NCBI RefSeq assembly: GCF_001187535.1
Contig: NZ_LFIO01001354.1
Location: 1-49,931 of the forward strand
Length of the DNA: 49,931 nt
Direction of reading: 5' to 3'
Origin: Rhizobium ecuadorense
GTDB taxonomy: Bacteria > Pseudomonadota > Alphaproteobacteria > Rhizobiales > Rhizobiaceae
A model generated the notes under the pieces. The model saw nothing but the letters and a program-made list of their open reading frames with translations, had not been told where the DNA came from and made no database searches. Of the stretch, positions 40,631-49,876 are shown in pieces; position 1 is the first letter of the stretch; every line of letters starts with the position of its first letter. The translations under genes were made by a program, and so were the position numbers.

Positions 40631-43600
40631 AGTCCTTCAATCTTTCCGACTGGGCGCTCGAACACCGTTCGCTCGTCTGGTACTTCATGATCGTCTTCAT
40701 TCTCGCCGGTGCTTTCTCCTACCTGAATCTCGGCCGCGAGGAAGACCCGAACTTCACGATCAAGACGATGGTGATCACCGCGCAGTGGCCCGGCGCCTCC
40801 GCCGATGAGGTGACGCGGCAGGTGACCGACCGGATCGAGAAGAAGCTTCAGGAACTGGAATCGCTCGACTACACCAAGAGCGAGACCGTTGCCGGCCAGA
40901 CGACCGTCTTCGTCGAGCTGCTGCCGACGACCAAGGCTAGGGATGTCGCGCCGACCTGGCTGCGCATCCGCAACATGATCGCCGATATCAAGGGCGATTT
41001 TCCGACCGGCGTGGTCGGTCCCTTCTTCAATGATCGCTTCGGCGACGTGTTCGGAAACATCTACGCCTTCACCAGCGACGGGTTGAGCCAACGGCAGCTC
41101 CGCGATCTCGTGGAAAATGCCCGCTCCGAAGTTCTGACCGTGCCCAATGTCGGCAAGGTCGATGTGATCGGCGCGCAGGACGAGGCGATCTATCTCGAAT
41201 TCTCCACCCGCCAGATCGCAGCCCTCGGCATCGACCAGCAGTCGGTCATCCAGACCCTGCAGGCGCAGAATGCCGTCACGCAGTCCGGCTTCGTCGATGC
41301 CGGGCCGGAGCGTATCGCCTTGCGAGTGAGCGGACAGTTCACCTCCGAGGAAAGCCTGCGGTCCATCAACCTTCGCATCAACGACCGCTTCTTCCCGCTG
41401 ACCGACGTCGCCACCATCAAGCGCGGCTATGTCGATCCGCCGTCGGCGCTGTTCCGCTTCAACGGCGAGCCGGCGATCGGGCTTGCGATCGGCATGAAAC
41501 AGGGCGCCAATCTGCTGCAGTTCGGCGAGGGGCTCGACGCGCAGATGAAACGCGTCGTCGCCGATCTTCCGATCGGCGTCGATGTCCACCGTGTTTCCGA
41601 CCAGCCGCAGGTCGTCGATGAAGCGGTTTCGGGCTTCACCCGCGCGCTCTTCGAAGCGATCGTCATCGTGCTCGTCATCAGCTTCATCAGTCTTGGCCTG
41701 CGCGCCGGCATGGTGGTGGCGATCTCCATTCCGCTCGTGCTGGCGATCACCTTCGTGGTGATGGAATATTCCGGCATCTCGCTGCAGCGCATCTCGCTTG
41801 GCGCGCTCATCATCGCGCTCGGGCTGCTCGTCGACGACGCCATGATCGCCGTCGAAATGATGGTGGCCCGCCTGGAGGCGGGCGACGATCTGAGGAAAGC
41901 TGCCACCTACGTCTACACGTCGACCGCCTTTCCGATGCTGACGGGAACGCTCGTCACCGTCGCGGGCTTCATTCCCGTCGGTCTCAACAACAGCGCCGCC
42001 GGCGAATTCACCTTCACGCTTTTCGTGGTCATCGCGGTTTCGCTGGTCGTTTCCTGGGTCGTGGCGGTGCTGTTCACGCCGCTCCTCGGCGTCACCATCC
42101 TGCCGAAGACCATGAAGTCGCATCACGAAAAGAAGGGGCGCTTTGCCGCCGTCTTCTCCTGGCTTCTGGGGTTGGCGATGCGCTGGCGCTGGATCACCAT
42201 CATCCTGACGGTCGGCGTCTTCGGCCTCTCGATCGGCGCCATGGGTCTGGTGCAGCAGCAGTTCTTCCCCAATTCCGACAGGCCCGAGCTGATCATCGAC
42301 TGGAACCTGCCGCACAACAGTTCGATTGCCGAAACCAACAGACAGATGGCCAGGTTCGAAAAGGAGATGCTGGCCGGCAACAAGGATATCGATCATTGGA
42401 CGACTTATGTCGGCCAGGGCGCGCCGCGCTTTATCCTCTCCTTCGACGTGCAGACGCCCAATGTCACCTTCGGACAGACGGTGATCGTCACGAAGGGGCT
42501 TGACGTGCGCGACAAGGTGCGGGCGGACCTGCAGGACTATCTGACCAAAACCTTCCCAGGCACCGACGCTTTCGTGAAGCTTCTCGATATCGGCCCGCCG
42601 GTGGGCAAACCGGTCCAGTACCGCATCAGCGGCCCCGATATCCAGAAGGTCCGGGATGTCTCCCAGCAATTTGCCGGCGTCGTCGGCATGCATCCGCTGC
42701 TGTCGAACATGGTGCTGGACTGGAACGAGCCCTCGCGTGTGGTCAAGGTCGATGTCCTGCAGGACAAGGCGCGCCAACTCGGCGTTTCCTCCGAAGACAT
42801 CGCCACCGCGCTCAACGGCATCGTCGAAGGCTCTACGGCGACGCAGATCCGCGACGACATCTATCTCGTCAACGTCATCGGCCGGGCCAGTGCCTCCGAG
42901 CGCGACTCCGTCCAGACGCTGCAGAATTTGCAGCTCTCGACCTCGAACGGCAAGGTCGTGCCGCTCTCGGCGGTTGCGAACTTCCGCTACGAGCTCGAGC
43001 AGCCGACGATCTGGCGTCGTGACCGGCAGCCGACCATCACCCTCAAGGCGGCCGTGATCGGTTCGACGCAGCCGGCCACGATCGTCGACCAGCTCAAGCC
43101 GAAGGTCGAGGAATTCCAGAAGAACCTGCCTGTGGGATACAAGGTGGAAATCGGCGGCGCGGTCGAATCGAGTGCGGAGGCTCAGGGGCCGATCGCCGCT
43201 GTCGCTCCGCTGATGCTGTTCATCATGGCGACGATCCTGATGATCCAGCTGCAGAGCTTCAGCCGCCTGTTCCTGGTCTTCGCGGTGGCGCCGACGGCGC
43301 TGATCGGCGTGGTCGCAGCACTCTTGCTGAGCAATGCCCCCATGGGCTTCGTGGCGATCCTCGGTGTCTTGGCGCTGATCGGCATCCTGATCCGCAACTC
43401 GGTCATCCTGGTCGTGCAGATCGAACATCTGCGCGCCGAAGGTGTCGCCGCGTGGCAGGCGGTCATCGAGGCGACCGAGCACCGCATGCGGCCGATTATG
43501 CTGACGGCCGCGGCTGCCACCCTCGCGCTGATCCCGATCTCGCGCGAGATCTTCTGGGGGCCGATGGCCTATGCCATGATGGGCGGCATCGTTGTGGGAA

Positions 43601-43698
43601 CCGCGCTCACCCTGCTGTTCCTGCCGGCGCTCTACGTCGCCTGGTTCAGGATCCCGAGGGATGAAGGCGTCAAGGCCGATGTTCCGGTGGAAGCCTGA
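40627..43698 (+). CDS. RND efflux pump inner-membrane transporter (TriC/AcrB-like)
   Basis: A 1023-residue proton-driven transporter of the HAE1/AcrB family, near the normal length of 1030-1050. TM1 is at about 15-35. Two large periplasmic domains follow TM1 and TM7, with a total of twelve predicted membrane segments. The proton-relay pair in TM4 is D403-D404 (G-L-L-V-D-D-A-M-I). The GTG start overlaps adaptor 2 by four bases. No outer-membrane channel gene is present, so a shared TolC-like protein is needed. Substrates may be biocides, detergents or plant phenolics; this is inference. Confidence 0.94.
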   Translation: MKSFNLSDWALEHRSLVWYFMIVFILAGAFSYLNLGREEDPNFTIKTMVITAQWPGASADEVTRQVTDRIEKKLQELESLDYTKSETVAGQTTVFVELLPTTKARDVAPTWLRIRNMIADIKGDFPTGVVGPFFNDRFGDVFGNIYAFTSDGLSQRQLRDLVENARSEVLTVPNVGKVDVIGAQDEAIYLEFSTRQIAALGIDQQSVIQTLQAQNAVTQSGFVDAGPERIALRVSGQFTSEESLRSINLRINDRFFPLTDVATIKRGYVDPPSALFRFNGEPAIGLAIGMKQGANLLQFGEGLDAQMKRVVADLPIGVDVHRVSDQPQVVDEAVSGFTRALFEAIVIVLVISFISLGLRAGMVVAISIPLVLAITFVVMEYSGISLQRISLGALIIALGLLVDDAMIAVEMMVARLEAGDDLRKAATYVYTSTAFPMLTGTLVTVAGFIPVGLNNSAAGEFTFTLFVVIAVSLVVSWVVAVLFTPLLGVTILPKTMKSHHEKKGRFAAVFSWLLGLAMRWRWITIILTVGVFGLSIGAMGLVQQQFFPNSDRPELIIDWNLPHNSSIAETNRQMARFEKEMLAGNKDIDHWTTYVGQGAPRFILSFDVQTPNVTFGQTVIVTKGLDVRDKVRADLQDYLTKTFPGTDAFVKLLDIGPPVGKPVQYRISGPDIQKVRDVSQQFAGVVGMHPLLSNMVLDWNEPSRVVKVDVLQDKARQLGVSSEDIATALNGIVEGSTATQIRDDIYLVNVIGRASASERDSVQTLQNLQLSTSNGKVVPLSAVANFRYELEQPTIWRRDRQPTITLKAAVIGSTQPATIVDQLKPKVEEFQKNLPVGYKVEIGGAVESSAEAQGPIAAVAPLMLFIMATILMIQLQSFSRLFLVFAVAPTALIGVVAALLLSNAPMGFVAILGVLALIGILIRNSVILVVQIEHLRAEGVAAWQAVIEATEHRMRPIMLTAAAATLALIPISREIFWGPMAYAMMGGIVVGTALTLLFLPALYVAWFRIPRDEGVKADVPVEA

Positions 43699-43773
43699 GG
43701 ACGAACTCCGTCAGCCATCGCAGCGGCCACCGACGTGGCCGCTGCACGCCTTGACCTGCGAGGGGATCGCTCG

Positions 43774-44919
43774 ATGCCGCAACGACGTTTGAACGGGCTT
43801 GCGAAAATAGTTTCGGCCATGCTGATTGCGGTCGGTATGGCGACACTGACGGGCTGCATCTCGAGACCGTCGCCCGATGTCTTGAAGCCGGTCCATCTGC
43901 AGGCTCGTGCCGATGCGGCTGCTTCGAACCGGGTGAGCGTGCTGGCCGCGACGAACAGGACCCCCGAGCGCGGCGGCTTCGGGAGCGCATGGGCCGACAA
44001 CCTCACCTATGAGCAATATGCTTTTTCGGTGCCTTCGGACCGGAAGGGTATCACGATCGCATACCCCACTTCGATGCCGGATCCCGACCGGCAATTTGCC
44101 GTCATCGGGCGCAAGCAGCTTGCAAAGGACGCCTTCGTTGAGGAGGCGCTTCGGTCGGTTCAGCCGAACGGAACCATCGGCATCTTCGTGCATGGCTATA
44201 ACTACAGTTACCAGGAGGCGCTCTATCGCACGGCACAGATCGCCGCGGATGCGAAACTACCGGGTGCTCCGATCCTGTTTTCCTGGCCTTCGGCTGCAGC
44301 CGTTGCCGGATATGTCGCAGACCGCGATGCGGCGCTCGCCTCGCGCAGAGCGCTCGATTCCCTCGTCACATCGCTTTCGGCCTCCGGCAAGGTGAAACGC
44401 ATCATCCTGTTCGGGCACAGCATGGGCGGGTTCCTGGTGATGGAAACGGTGCGGGAGCTCAGGCTGCAGCACCGCGACGATGTCGTCGGCAAACTGGCGG
44501 TCGTGCTCGCCGCCCCCGATATCGACGTCGATGTCTTCCGGTCTCAGCTGAAGGATATCGGCCGAATGCCGATGCCGATCTCTCTCCTGGTCTCGAAGGA
44601 CGATCGGGCGCTCGTGGCGTCGAGCTTCATCGCAGGGGAGCGGCCGCGCGTCGGGCGTCTCGATATTAACGATCCCGTCATCGAGGAGGCCGCCGTGAAG
44701 GAAAGGCTCCGGGTCATCGACATCACTTCGATCCAGGCGTCCGACGGGCTGGGGCATGACCGTTACGCATCACTCGCCAAGTTCGGTGCGGAGCTTGCCT
44801 CCTTCGAAAACGGCAAGCGTTCATCCGCCGGCGATGTCGGCGCCTATGTCTTCGACGCGGCCGGCGCGGCAGTCGCAAGCCCGTTTCGCCTGGCCGGGCG
44901 CGTCGTCGGCGCGCACTGA
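43774..44919 (+). CDS. Lipoprotein alpha/beta hydrolase (DUF900 family)
   Basis: A 381-residue serine-hydrolase-like protein. An N-terminal lipoprotein signal ends in L-T-G-C (cysteine near residue 33). The catalytic fold shows F-V-H-G-Y-N-Y-S-Y near 140 and the nucleophile elbow G-H-S-M-G-G near 220, and a C-terminal G-H-D-R-Y segment could supply the histidine. The family (COG4782) is widespread in proteobacteria without a defined substrate. The ATG at 43774 follows GAGGGG by eight bases. It lies 75 bases after the RND pump gene in the same direction and could be co-transcribed with it. Confidence 0.87.
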   Translation: MPQRRLNGLAKIVSAMLIAVGMATLTGCISRPSPDVLKPVHLQARADAAASNRVSVLAATNRTPERGGFGSAWADNLTYEQYAFSVPSDRKGITIAYPTSMPDPDRQFAVIGRKQLAKDAFVEEALRSVQPNGTIGIFVHGYNYSYQEALYRTAQIAADAKLPGAPILFSWPSAAAVAGYVADRDAALASRRALDSLVTSLSASGKVKRIILFGHSMGGFLVMETVRELRLQHRDDVVGKLAVVLAAPDIDVDVFRSQLKDIGRMPMPISLLVSKDDRALVASSFIAGERPRVGRLDINDPVIEEAAVKERLRVIDITSIQASDGLGHDRYASLAKFGAELASFENGKRSSAGDVGAYVFDAAGAAVASPFRLAGRVVGAH

Positions 44920-44963
44920 ACCGCCTGGGCGCGCTCAGGAGGATCTGTACAGCGCTGCCGCCG

Positions 44964-44979
44964 ACATTGTGTACAATGT
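44964..44979. promoter_or_regulatory. Palindrome ACATTGT-GT-ACAATGT, candidate GntR-type operator
   Basis: A 16-base inverted repeat with perfect 7-base arms and a two-base centre, 84 bases upstream of the symporter start. TTGT-N2-ACAA cores are typical of FadR-type GntR operators. No GntR gene is adjacent; the one at 7965 is 37 kb away and may be unrelated. Confidence 0.55.
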
Positions 44980-45063
44980 GACTATTAAATTGTCAGATGC
45001 TCAAATGAAGAGCAGACTTCCGTCCGTGGTCGAGTCGGCCTCAGGGGATATGGGAGGGCATTC

Positions 45064-46515
45064 ATGAGCATACGAAATCCGTCTCCCTCGTTATACAACG
45101 AGGATCTTGCACCCGCCGAGGAGCGCAAATGGGGTGCGTTCAGTATCTTTAACGTCTGGACATCTGACGTTCACAGCCTGTGGGGCTATTATCTGGCGGC
45201 GAGCCTGTTCCTGCTGTGCGGCAGCTTCGTGAATTTCGTCATCGCCATCGGCATCGGCTCGCTGGTCATCTTTCTTCTGATGAGCCTGGTCGGCAATGCG
45301 GGTGTGCGCACCGGCGTACCCTTTCCGGTTCTGGCGCGCGCCTCCTTCGGCACGTTCGGCGCCAACGTTCCGGCCCTGGTCCGGGCGGTGGTCGCCTGCT
45401 TCTGGTACGGCGCGCAGACCGCCGCTGCATCCGGCGCCATCGTCGCTCTGCTGATCAGGAACGAGAGCCTGCTCGCCTTCCACCAGAACAGCCATATGCT
45501 CGGCCACTCGACCCTCGAACTCATCTGCTACGTCATCGTCTGGGCGCTGCAGCTGCTGATCATCCAGCGGGGAATGGAAACGGTTCGCAAGTTCCAGGAT
45601 TGGGCCGGTCCCGCCGTCTGGATCATGATGCTGATCCTGGCGGTCTATCTGGTGGTCAAATCGGGGACCTTCTCCTTCGGTTCGGAAATCCCGCGCGACG
45701 TGCTGATCGAGAAGACCAAGGATGCCGGCGTGCCGGGCGAGCCCGGCTCGATCGCGGCGCTAGCCGCGGTGGCCGCCACCTGGATTACCTATTTCGCGGC
45801 GCTTTACCTGAATTTCTGCGATTTCTCGCGTTACGCAACGAGCGAAAAGGCGCTGCGAAAAGGGAACCTCTGGGGTCTGCCGATCAACCTCCTGGCGTTC
45901 TGCCTCGTCGCAGGTGTCACGACCACGGCCGCCTTCACCGTCTATGGCGAGGTCCTGCTGCATCCGGAAATGATATCGGCGAAATTCGACAGCTGGTTCC
46001 TGGCGCTGCTTGCGGCACTGACCTTCGCGATCGCAACGCTCGGCATCAACGTCGTGGCGAATTTCGTCTCGCCGGCCTTCGACTTCGCCAATGTCTTCCC
46101 GCGCCAGATCAACTTCAAACGCGGCGGATACATTGCGGCTTTGATTGCGCTGGTGCTTTATCCGTTTGCTCCCTGGGAAACGGGTGCGGCGCATTTCGTC
46201 AACTTCATCGGCTCGACCATGGGGCCGATCTTCGGCATCATGATGGTGGATTACTACCTCATCCGGAAGAGCCAGCTGAACGTCGAGGCGCTCTACCATG
46301 AGAATGGCGAGTTCCGCTTCCAGAGCGGATGGCACGGCAATGCCTTTATCGCATTCGTGGTCGGTGCGCTGTTCTCCTCGATCCTGCCGACCTTCACCTC
46401 GATCCTGCCGGATTGGTGGGGCACCTATGGCTGGTTCTTCGGCGTCGGTATCGGCGGGGCGATCTATTTCGTGCTGAGAATGGGTGCGCGGCGCAATCCG
46501 GCCTTCGCTGCATGA
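45064..46515 (+). CDS. NCS1-family nucleobase/hydantoin/allantoin-type symporter
   Basis: A 483-residue inner-membrane transporter with about twelve hydrophobic segments. NCS1 landmarks are S-L-Y-N-E-D-L-A-P at the start, N-V-W-T-S-D-V-H-S, R-A-S-F-G-T-F-G-A-N near 95, Y-F-A-A-L-Y-L-N-F-C-D-F-S-R-Y near 243, and N-V-V-A-N-F-V-S-P-A-F-D near 330. Members import uracil, cytosine, allantoin, hydantoins or thiamine with sodium or protons; the exact substrate is not readable. The GGGAGGG ribosome binding site precedes the ATG. It is a lone gene with a GntR-like palindrome upstream and a terminator downstream. Confidence 0.92.
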   Translation: MSIRNPSPSLYNEDLAPAEERKWGAFSIFNVWTSDVHSLWGYYLAASLFLLCGSFVNFVIAIGIGSLVIFLLMSLVGNAGVRTGVPFPVLARASFGTFGANVPALVRAVVACFWYGAQTAAASGAIVALLIRNESLLAFHQNSHMLGHSTLELICYVIVWALQLLIIQRGMETVRKFQDWAGPAVWIMMLILAVYLVVKSGTFSFGSEIPRDVLIEKTKDAGVPGEPGSIAALAAVAATWITYFAALYLNFCDFSRYATSEKALRKGNLWGLPINLLAFCLVAGVTTTAAFTVYGEVLLHPEMISAKFDSWFLALLAALTFAIATLGINVVANFVSPAFDFANVFPRQINFKRGGYIAALIALVLYPFAPWETGAAHFVNFIGSTMGPIFGIMMVDYYLIRKSQLNVEALYHENGEFRFQSGWHGNAFIAFVVGALFSSILPTFTSILPDWWGTYGWFFGVGIGGAIYFVLRMGARRNPAFAA

Positions 46516-46526
46516 ATGAAATGAGA

Positions 46527-46557
46527 GGCGCCCGGCGATGCCGGGCGCCTTCCTATT
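46527..46557 (+). terminator. Terminator after the NCS1 symporter gene
   Basis: GGCGCCCGGC (46527-46536) and GCCGGGCGCC (46540-46549) form a 10-bp GC stem with a three-base loop, followed by TTCCTATTT. It lies 11 bases past the stop codon and may also serve the convergent chemoreceptor gene. Confidence 0.75.
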
Positions 46558-46605
46558 TGGTCTGTCCAAGCGGTCAGGGCAGGGGACCGCCCGTTCGTAT
46601 CCGTC

Positions 46606-48486
46606 TTAACGGCGGGCGGCCACTGCATGGACGGGCCCGCGGGCTGGCTGCGCCATCGTTCTCGCCGTCGAGCGAAGGGCCGACGACTGGTTGAACGCCG
46701 TATCGTCGAGCTTGAACTGGGCGATAAGCTCGCGCAGTGTCTGGGCTTGCTGCGCGAGTGAATCGGATGCCGCCGTCGACTGTTGCACCATGGTCGCGTT
46801 CTGCTGCGTGGTCTGGTCCATGCGGTTGACCGCAACATTGACTTCGCTGAGGCCGATCGACTGCTCTTTCGCAGAGGTGGCGATCGAGTCCATATGGTGA
46901 TTGATCTGGGTGATGAAGCCGCCGATGGTCTTCAGCGCCTGGCCGGTATCGCGCACCAGCTTGACGCCGCTTTCAACTTCCTTCGAAGAGTTCTGGATCA
47001 GGCCCTTGATTTCCTTGGCAGCGCTTGCCGAGCGCTGGGCGAGTTCGCGCACTTCCTGGGCGACGACGGCAAAGCCCTTGCCGGCCTCGCCGGCACGGGC
47101 GGCTTCCACACCGGCGTTGAGGGCGAGAAGATTGGTCTGGAAGGCGATTTCGTCGATGACGCTGATAATGTTGGAAATCTGTTGCGACGAGGTCTCGATG
47201 CGCTCCATCGCCTCTTCGGCATGGGAGACGACTTCCGCGGAGATGCCGGCGCTGCGGTTTGCCTCGGTGGCCACCGTGCGCGTCTCCTCGGTCCGCTTGC
47301 TGGAGTTCGCAACGTTTGCGGTGATCTCTTCCAGTGCGGCCGCGGTCTCTTCGAGCGAGGCCGCCTGCTGCTCCGTGCGCTTCGACAGATCGCTCGCACC
47401 GGAGGAGATCTCCCGCGTGCCTTCGTCGATCGTGCCGATGCTTTCGGAAATCGCCCGGAGCGTCGCGCCAAGCTGGGTGACGGACTGGTTGAAGTCGTGG
47501 CGCAGCGCCTCGAAATCGGGTGCGAAGGTCTCGTTGATCTGAAAGGCGAGGTCGCCTGCGGCCAGCCGCTTCAAACCGGCGGCGAGACCCGAGGTGGCGA
47601 TGCGCAGCCGCTCCGAGGCGTCGGCCTCCGCCTGCTTCTGGGCGGCCACGCGATCGGCCTCCGCCCTGTTGCGGTTTTCCTCGGCGTCCAGTGCCATCCG
47701 CTTATTCGTGATCGCGGCTTGGCGGAAGATCTCGACGGCTCCCGCCATCGATCCGACTTCGTCGGCGCGGTCGGCAAACGGAATCTCCGCATCGGTGTCG
47801 CCGTCGGCCAGCCGCCGCATCGAAGCGGTGATGCCGGTAATCGGATTGGCAATGCCCTTCAGCACGAAGGCGACGGCGCCGACAACGACCAACCCGGCAA
47901 CGCTGATTGCGACGAGCAGATAGAATTCGATGGAATCGAAGGTTTCCTTGCTGAGGGCGGCAGCCTTATTGCTGCCGCTGACATCCAATTCAACCAGGCT
48001 CGTCGTGGCTTCCTTGAGCTTATCCGAATAGGAGCGCATCTCGCCGCCCAGATATTGCCCGGCCTCTTCGGTCTTGTTGGCGCGGGAAAGGGCGAGCAGC
48101 TGTGAGCTGCTGGCGATATAGCCGCCGACGCTCTCCTTGATCGTCTTGATCAGGTCGCGCTCGTGGTCCGATGATGCCAGCGGAAGATAGGCATCCACCG
48201 ATTTGCCAACCGCATTCTCGGCCACTTTGATGGCCTCTTCGCGTGTTTTCTTTTCCGCCTCTGTCTGAGCGATGATGTGATCGCGGTAAGCAAGGCGCAA
48301 ATTCGTCATGGCGAGATTGATCGATTGCGAAGCCTGCACGCTCGGCAGCCAATGGGTCGCGATTTCTTCGGTGGAGCCGTTCGTGTTTCGAAGGCCGTCG
48401 ACGGCAAGATAGGCGACGAGGCCGAAAAGAAGAGCTATGCCGCTGAAAATAAACAGCAAACTCGATTTAATGTTTGGACGACGCAT
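46606..48486 (-). CDS. Methyl-accepting chemotaxis protein (four-helix-bundle sensor)
   Basis: A 626-residue chemoreceptor. Membrane segments near 8-30 and 190-210 enclose a periplasmic domain of about 160 residues of the 4HB_MCP type. HAMP follows at 210-265 with P-I-T-G-I-T-A-S-M-R-R-L-A-D-G-D. The signalling domain includes a methylation helix and the tip E-I-A-F-Q-T-N-L-L-A-L-N-A near 445. It ends H-A-V-A-A-R-R, without a CheR-docking pentapeptide. The start ATG has AGGA in its ribosome binding site, which is complementary to an upstream leader segment. The ligand is unknown. Confidence 0.93.
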   Translation of the reverse strand: MRRPNIKSSLLFIFSGIALLFGLVAYLAVDGLRNTNGSTEEIATHWLPSVQASQSINLAMTNLRLAYRDHIIAQTEAEKKTREEAIKVAENAVGKSVDAYLPLASSDHERDLIKTIKESVGGYIASSSQLLALSRANKTEEAGQYLGGEMRSYSDKLKEATTSLVELDVSGSNKAAALSKETFDSIEFYLLVAISVAGLVVVGAVAFVLKGIANPITGITASMRRLADGDTDAEIPFADRADEVGSMAGAVEIFRQAAITNKRMALDAEENRNRAEADRVAAQKQAEADASERLRIATSGLAAGLKRLAAGDLAFQINETFAPDFEALRHDFNQSVTQLGATLRAISESIGTIDEGTREISSGASDLSKRTEQQAASLEETAAALEEITANVANSSKRTEETRTVATEANRSAGISAEVVSHAEEAMERIETSSQQISNIISVIDEIAFQTNLLALNAGVEAARAGEAGKGFAVVAQEVRELAQRSASAAKEIKGLIQNSSKEVESGVKLVRDTGQALKTIGGFITQINHHMDSIATSAKEQSIGLSEVNVAVNRMDQTTQQNATMVQQSTAASDSLAQQAQTLRELIAQFKLDDTAFNQSSALRSTARTMAQPARGPVHAVAARR

Positions 48487-48488
48487 TG

Positions 48489-48538
48489 AAAGTCCTCGAT
48501 CGAACGGTCCGGCCTCATGCCGCTTGGCTAAGGACTTT
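48489..48538 (-). promoter_or_regulatory. Leader inverted repeat covering the chemoreceptor ribosome binding site
   Basis: On the minus strand AAAGTCCT (48538-48531) is perfectly complementary to AGGACTTT (48496-48489), which contains the AGGA ribosome binding site just before the start codon. The arms are 34 bases apart. If it folds, it would hide the ribosome binding site. Confidence 0.4.
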
Positions 48539-48736
48539 TGTACAGAAAAAAATTTAACGATTTGCTCAATATGTAAAACGCCGTTTACCAGCCTGACGTC
48601 GCTTTTGCGCAGAACATATCCCCATCGCGCCGGAAATGTTTATCGATGCGTCAGAGAGTTGAGGGGAGCCAGACATAGTGAAGTGGGTTGCCGCCTCCAC
48701 GGCGGAGAAGACCCACTCAGCCTCGCATAGAGACGG

Positions 48737-49876
48737 ATGCATGTTTTACAAAATAGCATTATGATTGACCCGACGCCTGCCGGGCGTTGCTTGCGGATGC
48801 GTGATCCGCGCGGAAGCGGGAGGACGGCAGGATTGGAACGGCTGAAGGATCTGGACAAAGTTTCCCCGCAGGCCGGCAGCGGCTCTGCATCGCTGCCGTA
48901 TGAGCGGCGCGGCGTCGTGGCCGCCGCCGTGTACCAGCATGGGCAGCGCATTCGCGATATCCGGATAGAAGAGGCCGGCGAATGGCGCGGCCGGGAGAAT
49001 GCCGTCGTCTGGATCGGTCTGCACGAGCCGGATGAAGTGCTGCTGCATCAGGTCCAGGCCGAGTTCAATCTCCACGCCTTGGCGATCGAGGACGCGGCAC
49101 AGCCCCACCAGCGCCCGAAGCTGGAGATCTATGGGGACGCAATGTTCATCGTCGCCCGGACCGCCCATATGAAGGATGACGAAATCATCTTCGGCGAAAC
49201 GCATTTATTCGTCGGCCGCGGTTACGTCGTCTCTGTTCGCCATGGGGATTCGTCCTCTTATCTGGCGGTGCGGCAGCGATGCGAGGCAACGCCGGCGGCG
49301 CTGGCCCACGGCGAGAATTACATTCTCTATTCCATCCTCGATTTCATCGTCGACAACTACATGCCGGTCATCGAGGTCGTGCAGGAGGAGGTGGAGAAGC
49401 TCGAAGATCTGGTGCTGCGCGAACAACTGGGAAAGTCCGATATCGAGCGGCTTTACCTGCTGCGGCGCAAGCTTCTGCGGCTGCGCAATGCCGTGGTGCC
49501 GCTCGTCGACGTCTGCCGGCGATATGAGCATATCGATCTGCCCGGCATGGATCCGACGCTGCAGTCGCTGTTTCGCGATGTGACCGATCACGTGCGCCGG
49601 GTTCAGGAAGATATCGATGCACTGCGCGAGGTGCTTGCCTTCGCCTTCGAGGCCAGCGTGATGATCGGCCAGACCGAGCAGACGGCGATTGCCCGCAAGC
49701 TCGCCGCCTGGGCGGCAATCCTTGCCGTCCCCACCGCGATCGCCGGCATTTACGGGATGAATTTCAGCGACATGCCGGAACTGAAAACCCAGTATGGCTA
49801 TTTCGTCGTGCTCGGCGTCATCGCCGTCTTGTGTCTCGGCCTGTTCGGCTTCTTCCGCCGGAGGAAGTGGCTCTAG
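48737..49876 (+). CDS. CorA-family divalent cation transporter
   Basis: A 379-residue member of the CorA/ZntB family, which forms pentameric Mg2+, Co2+, Ni2+ or Zn2+ channels. A long cytoplasmic domain (W-I-G-L-H-E-P near 92, A-I-E-D-A near 115) is followed by a stalk helix (I-E-R-L-Y-L-L-R-R-K-L). Two membrane segments lie near 325-345 and 352-372. The selectivity motif is Y-G-M-N-F between them. An M-P-E-L loop follows, as in Mg2+ CorA. The start is uncertain: ATG codons at 48737, 48761 and 48797 are all possible, and the first 45 residues look unlike the family. The 55 bases after it show no feature. Confidence 0.9.
   Translation: MHVLQNSIMIDPTPAGRCLRMRDPRGSGRTAGLERLKDLDKVSPQAGSGSASLPYERRGVVAAAVYQHGQRIRDIRIEEAGEWRGRENAVVWIGLHEPDEVLLHQVQAEFNLHALAIEDAAQPHQRPKLEIYGDAMFIVARTAHMKDDEIIFGETHLFVGRGYVVSVRHGDSSSYLAVRQRCEATPAALAHGENYILYSILDFIVDNYMPVIEVVQEEVEKLEDLVLREQLGKSDIERLYLLRRKLLRLRNAVVPLVDVCRRYEHIDLPGMDPTLQSLFRDVTDHVRRVQEDIDALREVLAFAFEASVMIGQTEQTAIARKLAAWAAILAVPTAIAGIYGMNFSDMPELKTQYGYFVVLGVIAVLCLGLFGFFRRRKWL

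Noticed and set aside
40390..43482. Very long open frame antisense to the RND pump gene
   Set aside because: High GC and codon bias of the real gene keep the opposite frame open. The translation is rich in H, D, R and G, lacks any domain, and the sense strand encodes a clear AcrB-like protein.
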